Shown piece by piece: positions 52,210 to 64,000 of a stretch of 64,000 nucleotides of DNA (position 1 is the stretch's first letter; the number at the start of each line of letters is the position of its first letter). The position numbers and the translations under genes are program-made. This DNA is from an uncultured Lachnospiraceae bacterium (GTDB taxonomy: Bacteria > Bacillota > Clostridia > Lachnospirales > Lachnospiraceae). A model generated the notes under the pieces. That model had not been told where the DNA came from. It saw nothing but the letters and a program-made list of their open reading frames with translations, and did no database searches. The stretch lies in NCBI GenBank assembly GCA_944384025.1, contig CALWRS010000002.1, positions 224,603 to 288,602 of the forward strand. The letters are read 5' to 3'.

Positions 52210-53142
52210 TTAGACAATCCCCTTTTGTTTCAGTATTTGCAGCATTTGAGCCAAAACGTCTTCTTCCGACAAAGTGCTTCGGTCAAACCAAATTGTGTCT
52301 CTTTCCCTGCGAAACCACGTCAGCTGCCGCTTTGCAAAATGCCGCGTCTCCTGCTTGATGCGCTCCTTTGCTTCTAAAAGCGATATCTCGCCGCGAAGAT
52401 ACGCAAGCAGCTGTTTATAACCAAGCCCTTGCATGGCAACGTGTGCGCTGTCATAGCCAAGGCGGCACAGCTCTTCTACTTCCTCTAAAAGCCCCTGCGC
52501 AAACATCTCTTCCACGCGCTCGTCAATGCGGGCGTATAACTGCGCTCGCTCGCGCGTTAAGACAAAGTAAGCGAAATTGTATTCGCTTTGCCGCACCCGC
52601 TGCTCCTTGTTATGCTGGGAAATAGGCGTTTGATGGAAATGATAGTAACTAAGCGCCCGAATCACGCGCTTTACGTTGTTTGGATGAATGGCCTCTGCCG
52701 AAGCCGGGTCTACGGCAAGAAGCCGCGCATGAAGCGCTTCGCTGCCGATTTGCTCTGCTTCCTGCATCAGCTGCTTTGCATAACCGTCCTCCCTCTCCTC
52801 TTGAAAGGAGATTTGATAAAGGACGGACTGGATATAAAAGCCGGTTCCACCAACGAGAATCGGAATATGTCCTCTTTTGTAAATCTCTTCCATCGCTTCC
52901 GCGGCCATTTTTTGAAACTGGGCGACGCTAAACGGTTCCGTAGGCTCTAAGCAGTCAATCAGGTGGTGGCAAACGCCTTGCATTTCGTCTTTTGAAAGCT
53001 TTGCCGTTCCGATGTCCATATGCCGGTACACTTGCATGGAATCGGCACTGATAATTTCTCCTCCAACTGCCTTTGCAAGGGAAAGCGAAAGCTGCGTCTT
53101 TCCGACGGCAGTCGGCCCGGTAAGCACAATCAAAGACTTCAT
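52210..53142 (-). CDS. miaA: tRNA dimethylallyltransferase
   Basis: 310 residues: P-loop LIVLTGPTAVGKTQLSLSLA, then AVGGEIISADSMQVYRHMDI, GTAKLSKDEMQGVCHHLIDC, PILVGGTGFYIQSVLYQISF and NVKRVIRALSYYH. It adds the isopentenyl group to A37 of tRNAs reading UNN codons. It lies after mutL with a 17-nt gap; a mutL-miaA pair is common in bacteria. Confidence 0.96.
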   Translation of the reverse strand: MKSLIVLTGPTAVGKTQLSLSLAKAVGGEIISADSMQVYRHMDIGTAKLSKDEMQGVCHHLIDCLEPTEPFSVAQFQKMAAEAMEEIYKRGHIPILVGGTGFYIQSVLYQISFQEEREDGYAKQLMQEAEQIGSEALHARLLAVDPASAEAIHPNNVKRVIRALSYYHFHQTPISQHNKEQRVRQSEYNFAYFVLTRERAQLYARIDERVEEMFAQGLLEEVEELCRLGYDSAHVAMQGLGYKQLLAYLRGEISLLEAKERIKQETRHFAKRQLTWFRRERDTIWFDRSTLSEEDVLAQMLQILKQKGIV

Positions 53143-53159
53143 ACGGCGCTGGCTCCATT

Positions 53160-54914
53160 CTATAAAATTCGTTTAAATTTCTTTTCGATTTCGTATTTGG
53201 ACATTGTAATAATGACCGGGCGTCCATGCGGGCAATGGAAAGGATTTTCAAGCGTCATCAGCTCCTCCACCAAATGTCTGGCTTCGTGCTCGCTAAGCTT
53301 TGTATTTCCTTTTACAGCGGCTTTGCAAGACATAGACGCTATTTGTTCTAAAATTGCATCGGCAGGGCCGAATACCGGCGTTTCTACAAGCTGGTCAAGC
53401 AAAGAGCAAAACATCTCTTTCTCCGACAAACGGTACAAATCCGCCGGAACTGCGCTAAGCGCGTACTCATTTCCGCCAAATGGCTCCACCAAAAAGCCAA
53501 GCGCCGCAAACCGTTCCTGATACCGAACGTAAGCTTCCACCTCCCGCGGGCTAAGACTTACAATAATCGGCGGAGAAATTTGCTGCGAAAGCACTTCTTT
53601 TTTGCGGTACGCGTCAACCATCCGCTCGTATAAAATTTTCTCGTGCGCCGCATGCTGGTCAATCAAATAAAGCTGATTATCCACTTCCAAAAGCCAATAA
53701 GTATGAAACAGCTGCCCGATAATTCGGTACGTCTCCGTCTTTAAAGGAAACGTCATCTGAACCGGGCTGGCAGGCGCTGCCGCATACGAAGGCGATTCGG
53801 CCACAAAGAGCTCCTGCTGTTTTTGTACGTATTCTTCTCTTCGCTTCGTTTCAAAAATTTCCGGCGGCGGCGCCATTTCCCGAACAACCGGGATTTCGTC
53901 GGTAAGACGGACTTCCGGAACCGACATAAAAGCGCGAAGCGCCGCCGAGAGCGTATGGTAAATTTGTTCGTAGACGAACTCCTGCTGCTCAAAGCGCACT
54001 TCAAGCTTCGATGGATGCACGTTAATGTCAATGCGCTGCGGGTCAAACCGCAGCATCAAGCATGTAAACGGAAACTTGTGCTGCATAATGTGCGGCTTGT
54101 ACGCTTCTTCAATCGCGCGGTTTAAGATGCGGCTTTGCACATACCTTCCGTTCACAAAGTAGTTTTCGTTCGCGCGGTTTCCTCGGGCAATCGCAGGCTT
54201 TCCGATAAAGCCTTCCACGGAAAATCCGTCGTATTTGCCTTCCACAGGAATCAAATTGGAAGCAATTTCCCGTCCGTAAACCGCGTAAATCGCGTCGTGC
54301 AAGTTTCCGTTCCCGGCCGTATAAAGAGCCGTTCTGCCCTGATTTAGAAAGCTGAAGCTGATTTCCGGGTGCGAAACCGCCAAACGATACATAAGCTCCG
54401 TAATGTATCCGCCTTCCGTTGCCGCCGAGCGCAGAAATTTCTTTCGCGCGGGCACGTTGTAAAATACGTCGCGCACAATAAGCGTCGTGCCGTTTGGACA
54501 GCCCGCTTCGCTGCAGTCTTCCTGCACGCCGCCATTTATCACATAACGCGTCCCAAGCAAATCTTCTTCGCGCTTTGTCAAAAGCTCCACACGGCTTACC
54601 GCCGCGATACTTGCAAGCGCTTCGCCGCGAAAACCTAAACTTTGTATGCATTCAAGATCTTCTTTTGCGCGGATTTTGCTCGTTGCATGGCGCAAAAACA
54701 CGTTTGGCACGTCTTCCGCGGCAATGCCGCAGCCGTTGTCCGTTACCCGAAGATACCGGATGCCGCCCTCTTTCATCTCCACGGTAATCGCGGAAGCTTT
54801 AGAGTCAACAGCGTTTTCCACAAGCTCCTTTACAATGGACGACGGACGCTCTACCACTTCGCCTGCGGCAATCTGGTTGATTGTCTCCTCGTCAAGCAGT
54901 CGCACAATACCCAT
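53160..54914 (-). CDS. mutL: DNA mismatch repair protein MutL
   Basis: About 584 residues from the ATG at 54914 (GAGGG 6 nt upstream). GHKL ATPase: INQIAAGEVVERPSSIVKEL, VENAVDSKASAITVEMKEGG, VTDNGCGI, LGFRGEALASIAAVSRVELL and the transducer ANENYFVNGRYVQSR. The C-terminus has DQHAAHEKILYERM, the endonuclease motif of MutL proteins that nick DNA, and CPHGRPVIITMSKYEIEKKF. No mutS lies within the window. It precedes miaA. Confidence 0.96.
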   Translation of the reverse strand: MGIVRLLDEETINQIAAGEVVERPSSIVKELVENAVDSKASAITVEMKEGGIRYLRVTDNGCGIAAEDVPNVFLRHATSKIRAKEDLECIQSLGFRGEALASIAAVSRVELLTKREEDLLGTRYVINGGVQEDCSEAGCPNGTTLIVRDVFYNVPARKKFLRSAATEGGYITELMYRLAVSHPEISFSFLNQGRTALYTAGNGNLHDAIYAVYGREIASNLIPVEGKYDGFSVEGFIGKPAIARGNRANENYFVNGRYVQSRILNRAIEEAYKPHIMQHKFPFTCLMLRFDPQRIDINVHPSKLEVRFEQQEFVYEQIYHTLSAALRAFMSVPEVRLTDEIPVVREMAPPPEIFETKRREEYVQKQQELFVAESPSYAAAPASPVQMTFPLKTETYRIIGQLFHTYWLLEVDNQLYLIDQHAAHEKILYERMVDAYRKKEVLSQQISPPIIVSLSPREVEAYVRYQERFAALGFLVEPFGGNEYALSAVPADLYRLSEKEMFCSLLDQLVETPVFGPADAILEQIASMSCKAAVKGNTKLSEHEARHLVEELMTLENPFHCPHGRPVIITMSKYEIEKKFKRIL

Positions 54915-54937
54915 AATATCCCTCAATTCTCGCCTGG

Positions 54938-57646
54938 TCAGCCGTTTAGGTACCGTTCAAATTCCTCGGCGCTCATAAGAATCTTCCTTGGCTTTGTTCC
55001 TTCTTCCGGTCCTACAACGCCCGCTTCGCAAAGCTGATCCATAATTCTTGCGGCGCGGTTAAAGCCAATTTTGTAAAGCCGCTGCAGCATACCGATGGAC
55101 GCCTTGTCTTTTTCGATAATAAAGCGCCCTGCCTCTTCGAAGTACTCGTCACGCTCCACGTTGTGCGAGGAAGCGCTGTGCTCCGATGCGGTTGTCATAT
55201 GCGCCGCCAATTCTTGGTTTACGTCTCCCACGTCGTTTTGCGCTTTTAAAAAGTCTACGACAGCGCTGACTTCGGAGTCCGAAACAAACGCGCCCTGTAC
55301 GCGCGAAGGCTTAGGCAGCCCGGACGGGAAAAAGAGCATATCGCCCTTGCCAAGCAGCTTCTCTGCGCCGCCTTGGTCCAGAATTGTCCGCGAATCTACC
55401 GAAGAAGATACGGCAAACGCAATGCGGGATGGGATATTTGCCTTAATCAAACCGGTAATAACGTTTACAGAAGGCCGCTGCGTTGCAATCACAAGGTGGA
55501 TTCCGGCCGCGCGCGCAAGCTGCGCCAGACGGCAAATCGAATCTTCCACGTCTCCCGACGCTACCATCATCAAATCTGCAAGCTCGTCCACAATAATAAC
55601 AATGTGCGGAAGCAAATCCAGCGGATTTCCTTCGGAGTCCAAAATCGGCTCCGAAGCGTTTTTAATTTTTTGGTTAAAACCGGTCATATCCCGAACGCCA
55701 AGCTCCGCAAAATACTGGTAGCGCTTCGTCATCTCCTGCACCGCCCAATTAAGCGTGCTGCTGGCGATTTTCGGGTCGGTTACAACCGGCGACCAAAGAT
55801 GCGGAATGCCGTTGTAAACGCTAAGCTCTACCACCTTCGGGTCAATCATAATCAGACGGACTTCCTTTGGCGAATACTTATACAGGATACACATAATCAG
55901 CGTGTTAATGCAAACGGACTTACCGGAACCGGTTGCACCGGCAATTAAAAGGTGCGGCATTTTCGCAATGTCGGTTACGATAATACTGCCGCCGATATCC
56001 TTTCCAACGGCAAAAGCAATCTTTGCTTTGCTTTCCTGAAACTCTGCGGACTCTAAAAGCGAACGCAGCATAACGACGGAGTTTTCGCTGTTTGGAACTT
56101 CAATTCCGACCGCAGCTTTTCCCGGAATCGGCGCTTCGATTCGAATGTCGGCAGCGGCCAAATTCAGTTTGATGTCGTCCGCAAGCGAAGTAATCCTGCT
56201 GACTTTAACGCCTTGCTCCGGCTGAAGCTCGTAGCGCGTTACCGTAGGCCCGCAGCTGATATTTGTCACCGTTACGTTTACACCAAAACTGCGCAAAGTC
56301 GTCTGCAGCTTGATAGCCGTTTCTTTTAATTCTGCGTTGCTGATGCCTCTTGCCATGCCCTGCGGCCGGTTCAAAAGACGCAAGGGCGGATATACGTAAG
56401 GCTTTTCGGGAAGCGGGGCCGCTTCGGCTGCTTCTATGGCCTCCTCCGGCGAATTTAAAACCGCTTCCGCCTTCTTTTTTGCTCTGGCAGCAGGCTTGCC
56501 GTAATCTTCCGGCACAGCAGACGTTCCTTCCTCTTCGTACGATCCGTTTTTTGTTATCGTTACGCCGGGCAGCTCGCCCTCGTCGCTCTTTGTCTCGCCG
56601 AATTTTCGAAGCATTTCCGCTTCGTAATCGGTTTGCATCGGCTGCTCGTTTTGCACGTCCGGCATAGGTGCGTGCGCAGAAGCGCCCGAGAGCACTTCTA
56701 TCATCTCCGGTCCCTGCGCCACCTCTTTTCCGTCTTCTCTTCCGCCGTTTTCCATCAGGCGGTCAAGAAACGTTTTTTTCTTCTTGTTTTTTTTCTTTGC
56801 GCCTTCATAAAACGAAACGTCTGGCGTGGACTCTGCAGGAACGGCGTCCACAAGCATAAGTCGGCGCTTGCGGTTTTCCTCTTGAATCTGATCAAGCGTC
56901 ATACTTTGCATATCCCGCTCCGCAATCCGCCTTGCTTCCTCTTCTTCGTACTGCGCGTACTCTTCGTAAAATTCCCTGCGCTCTTTTTTCTTTCTTTTCC
57001 ACGCAGCCCAAAGCGAGCGTTCCGTAATTAAAAGCATACAGACAAGAACAAGTGCAAACAAAATAACAATCGATGCAATTTTCCCAAAAAGCGCGTTCAT
57101 CGGAACCGAGAGCAATGCGCCAAGAAATCCGCCGCCGACTTTTTCTTTGTATCCTGCCGTAAAAGCGCGGAAAATCGAATACTTCTGCGCGCAGCCAGAA
57201 AGGATGTGGATAAGCGCCGCAATAAAAAAGATTGCGAGCGTAAAGAACGTAGTTTTTTTTGTTGCCAGCGGATTTCCCGGATTCGAGCGCATAAACGCCA
57301 CTAAGAAAAACAGGGCAATCGGGAACAGGTACGGCAAGTATCCGCCCATAAGGCCAAAGATAACCCAGTTAATCGCCGTTCCGAATTTACTGCAAAGCCC
57401 GAAATAGCTCAAGTACAAGACGATGCATACAAGGATTGTCACAATCAGGACAATCTCATCCGAAATCTCCTTGCGCCTTGCCTTCTCCTCAAGCTTCTTT
57501 CTTTCTTCCAGTTCTTCCTTTCGCAAACGGGCTTCTTTTGCCCGCGCGCTCTCTTTTTTTCGTGTTGCCGTTTTTGCGGTTCCTGTCCTACGCGAAGCGC
57601 CGATGCTTTTGCCCGCTGTCGGCTTCTTGCTTCCTTCTTTTGCCAT
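54938..57646 (-). CDS. ftsK: FtsK/SpoIIIE family DNA translocase
   Basis: 902 residues. A basic Lys/Arg/Ala-rich N-terminus (1-65) precedes four to five membrane helices (about 70-220); a Glu-rich linker (about 220-420) is followed by the motor: [40 protein letters not shown] (Walker A), [20 protein letters not shown] (Walker B) and [20 protein letters not shown], and a winged-helix gamma domain (about 835-900; [19 protein letters not shown]). It pumps chromosome through the closing septum, and in spore formers into the forespore. It precedes mutL by 23 nt. Confidence 0.95.
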   Translation of the reverse strand: MAKEGSKKPTAGKSIGASRRTGTAKTATRKKESARAKEARLRKEELEERKKLEEKARRKEISDEIVLIVTILVCIVLYLSYFGLCSKFGTAINWVIFGLMGGYLPYLFPIALFFLVAFMRSNPGNPLATKKTTFFTLAIFFIAALIHILSGCAQKYSIFRAFTAGYKEKVGGGFLGALLSVPMNALFGKIASIVILFALVLVCMLLITERSLWAAWKRKKKERREFYEEYAQYEEEEARRIAERDMQSMTLDQIQEENRKRRLMLVDAVPAESTPDVSFYEGAKKKNKKKKTFLDRLMENGGREDGKEVAQGPEMIEVLSGASAHAPMPDVQNEQPMQTDYEAEMLRKFGETKSDEGELPGVTITKNGSYEEEGTSAVPEDYGKPAARAKKKAEAVLNSPEEAIEAAEAAPLPEKPYVYPPLRLLNRPQGMARGISNAELKETAIKLQTTLRSFGVNVTVTNISCGPTVTRYELQPEQGVKVSRITSLADDIKLNLAAADIRIEAPIPGKAAVGIEVPNSENSVVMLRSLLESAEFQESKAKIAFAVGKDIGGSIIVTDIAKMPHLLIAGATGSGKSVCINTLIMCILYKYSPKEVRLIMIDPKVVELSVYNGIPHLWSPVVTDPKIASSTLNWAVQEMTKRYQYFAELGVRDMTGFNQKIKNASEPILDSEGNPLDLLPHIVIIVDELADLMMVASGDVEDSICRLAQLARAAGIHLVIATQRPSVNVITGLIKANIPSRIAFAVSSSVDSRTILDQGGAEKLLGKGDMLFFPSGLPKPSRVQGAFVSDSEVSAVVDFLKAQNDVGDVNQELAAHMTTASEHSASSHNVERDEYFEEAGRFIIEKDKASIGMLQRLYKIGFNRAARIMDQLCEAGVVGPEEGTKPRKILMSAEEFERYLNG

Positions 57647-57667
57647 AACTTCCTCGCATTCTATCCG

Positions 57668-58528
57668 TTACTTCCACGCATATTTCCCGACGAAATATAC
57701 GAAAACAAGCAAACCTAAAACAATCCGGTACCAGCCAAACAGCGCAAAGCTGTGGTTACTTATGTATCGCATCAAAAGCTTAATACAGAAAAACGAAACC
57801 AAAAACGCGACTACCATCCCAGTAAGCAGCAGCGCGTATTCCCATCCGCTAAACTGAAAGCCGTATTTAAGCAGTTTCAAAAGACTTGCGCCCGCCATTG
57901 TTGGAATCGCCAAAAAAAACGTAAATTCCGCCGCCATAATCCGGCTTGCGCCAAGAATCATAGCGCCAAGGATGGTCGCGCCGGAGCGGGAAGTTCCCGG
58001 AATCACGGCAAGGCACTGAAACATGCCAATGCAAAGCGCTAGCGAATACGGTATCGTGTTCAGGTTGTCAAAACGCGGCTTCTTTTTTTTGTTCATGTGC
58101 TCTATTCCGATAAACATAATTCCGTAAAAAATTAACGCCAAAGAAATCGTCAGCGTCTCGCGGTTTCCTTCATAAAAAAACTGATCGATCTTTTCTTCCA
58201 GCAAAAGACCGACAATGCCAATCGGAACGCAGGCAACGGCGATTTTTGTCCAGAGAATAAACTTCTCTTTGTGAATGCAAACGCCGCCGCTTTCGGCACG
58301 CCGAAACGGCCAAATCTTGTTCCAAAACAGCAAAACGACGGCAAGAATCGCTCCCAGCTGAATAACGACAATAAACATATCGCCAAAATCCGGATTGTCC
58401 AAAAAGGCCTTAACCGGGAAAAATTCGTCGAACAAAAGCATATGTCCGGTACTGCTAATCGGCAGCCATTCAGTAATTCCTTCCACAATGCCAAGTAACA
58501 CAATCTTAATAAATTCTAATATTTCCAT
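57668..58528 (-). CDS. uppP: Undecaprenyl-diphosphatase
   Basis: 286 residues, about eight membrane helices, with the BacA motifs LLGIVEGITEWLPISSTGHM and AVIPGTSRSGATILGAMILG. It recycles undecaprenyl diphosphate to the monophosphate carrier, feeding the priming transferase, peptidoglycan and capsule. It lies just upstream of ftsK with a 21-nt gap. Confidence 0.95.
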   Translation of the reverse strand: MEILEFIKIVLLGIVEGITEWLPISSTGHMLLFDEFFPVKAFLDNPDFGDMFIVVIQLGAILAVVLLFWNKIWPFRRAESGGVCIHKEKFILWTKIAVACVPIGIVGLLLEEKIDQFFYEGNRETLTISLALIFYGIMFIGIEHMNKKKKPRFDNLNTIPYSLALCIGMFQCLAVIPGTSRSGATILGAMILGASRIMAAEFTFFLAIPTMAGASLLKLLKYGFQFSGWEYALLLTGMVVAFLVSFFCIKLLMRYISNHSFALFGWYRIVLGLLVFVYFVGKYAWK

Positions 58529-58585
58529 TTCCCCTTCATGCTCCCTGTTTTTAAATTCCTTACTACAAACGTCACAGACTGTATC

Positions 58586-58614
58586 ATCATATCACAATTC
58601 CCGGCAAAAAACAA
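58586..58614 (-). promoter_or_regulatory. Promoter of uppP
   Basis: TTGTTT (58614-58609), 17 bp, then TATGAT (58591-58586) preceded by TG at the extended -10 position. The start would be near 58579, about 50 nt before the uppP ATG. Confidence 0.6.
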
Positions 58615-58720
58615 CCAGCGCCCCCGGCTGACATTTTCCTTACCGAAAATACATAGTTTTGCGAAATTTGCTCCATCCTAACAGCAGAAATTCACCGTCG
58701 GAAAGAGAGGAAAGAAAATT

Positions 58721-59427
58721 ATGCCGGAAAACCCATTACATCCTTCGGAGGAAAATACAGTTACGTCCCCGTCTTCTTCTGAAGAAAACTGTCTTTGGCT
58801 GCCGGATGGCCGCAAGATGGAACTGCTTACCATTATCGGAGAAATTGAGGGGCACGACGCTTCTCCAAAAAACAGCAAAACAACCAAATACGAACAGGTG
58901 CTTCCCCGACTTGCTCATGTGGAACACCGCCTAGACATTGCCGGTCTTTTGGTTCTTTTAAATACTGCCGGCGGCGACGTAGAAGCCGGGCTTGCCATAG
59001 CGGAGATGATTGCATCTCTTAGCAAACCAGTCGTAAGTCTCGTGCTTGGCGGTTCGCATTCGATCGGCGTGCCGCTTGCTGTCTCTTCGGATTACAGCTT
59101 TATCGTGCCGACCGGCACAATGACCGTACACCCGGTTCGCACAACCGGCACAATCCTTGGCGTTTCCCAGTCGTTTGAATATCTGGAACGAATTCAAGAG
59201 CGGATTCTTACGTTTACTGCAAACCATTCGAAAATTTCCGCTAAGCACCTGCGCGAGCTTATGCTAAATACGAAGGTCTTTGCAAAAGATCTTGGGACGC
59301 TTTTAGGCGGAGCGGAGGCTGTAGCGGAAGGAATTATCGACGAGGTCGGCGGCATTTACGAAGCGCTTAAGAAGCTCCGAGAGCTGATCGAAAAAACAGA
59401 TTCGCTCCCGGAGCCGCATCGTACGGA

Positions 59428-59431
<4 letters not shown>
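58721..59431 (+). CDS. tepA: TepA/ClpP-like serine protease
   Basis: 236 residues of the ClpP/crotonase fold: LLVLLNTAGGDVEAGLAIAE, VSLVLGGSHSIGVPLAVSSD (nucleophile Ser in the HSIG part) and TGTMTVHPVRTTGTI (His). An N-terminal extension (1-60) starts with acidic Ser/Glu-rich residues. Order next to ftsK/spoIIIE matches Bacillus subtilis, whose TepA is a sigma-G controlled protease acting on spore proteins during outgrowth. A CATCCTA at 58674-58680 resembles a sigma-F/G -10, but no fitting -35 is seen. Its stop overlaps that of the next, convergent gene. Confidence 0.88.

Positions 59432-64000
<4,569 letters not shown>

Overview
The window looks like the chromosome of a spore-lineage, rod-shaped Clostridia bacterium, most like Lachnospiraceae. 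The signs are mreBCD with an unusually long PBP2, minCD beside a RodA/FtsW flippase, sepF with ylmE, an FtsK/SpoIIIE translocase next to uppP and a TepA-type ClpP, and carbohydrate genes (GH95, GH2) typical of gut glycan users. Almost everything is on the minus strand, so operons read from high to low coordinates. The assignment is inferred from gene content only; there is no rRNA in the window.

Region A (1-7.1 kb) is accessory DNA. At its left edge is a small operon: a frameshifted helix-turn-helix regulator, a papain-fold protease, a coiled-coil protein with two long hydrophobic segments, and a second coiled-coil protein running off the window. A promoter with an inverted repeat at the predicted transcription start lies upstream. 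Next to it are broken genes: an AP2/zinc-ribbon protein, the 3' end of a YolD-like gene, a small charged ORF and a 2TM/GAF-like sensor. Several of these breaks fall in short homopolymer runs.

Region B (7.1-25.9 kb) is an AT-rich surface polysaccharide cluster: UDP-glucuronate/galacturonate synthesis (ugd, epimerase), UDP-galactofuranose (glf), at least four glycosyltransferases, a WbsX protein, Wzx, Wzy, a beta-propeller protein, acyltransferases and a sugar nucleotidyltransferase. Its dTDP-rhamnose genes are damaged: rmlA is whole, but rmlB is truncated and joined to a 3' piece of rmlC. Two hexapeptide acyltransferase genes are also broken. A complete rmlA-rmlB-rmlD set (without rmlC) and the priming transferase lie just upstream at 26-30.4 kb and differ in codon choice, so the cassette probably was exchanged between a stable priming/rhamnose end and a variable left end.

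Region C (30.4-64 kb) is conserved core: glmM-glmS (amino-sugar supply) behind a strong promoter and a leader that contains an intrinsic terminator; rluD, lspA, sepF, ylmE; a HlyD-like protein; dacA, rodA, minD, minC, PBP2, mreD, mreC, mreB, radC; a PLP enzyme, miaA, mutL, ftsK, uppP; then a TepA-like protease on the plus strand and a GH95/GH2 pair that would release fucose and galactose from glycans. Only the TepA-like gene, a DUF378 gene and the YolD remnant are on the plus strand.
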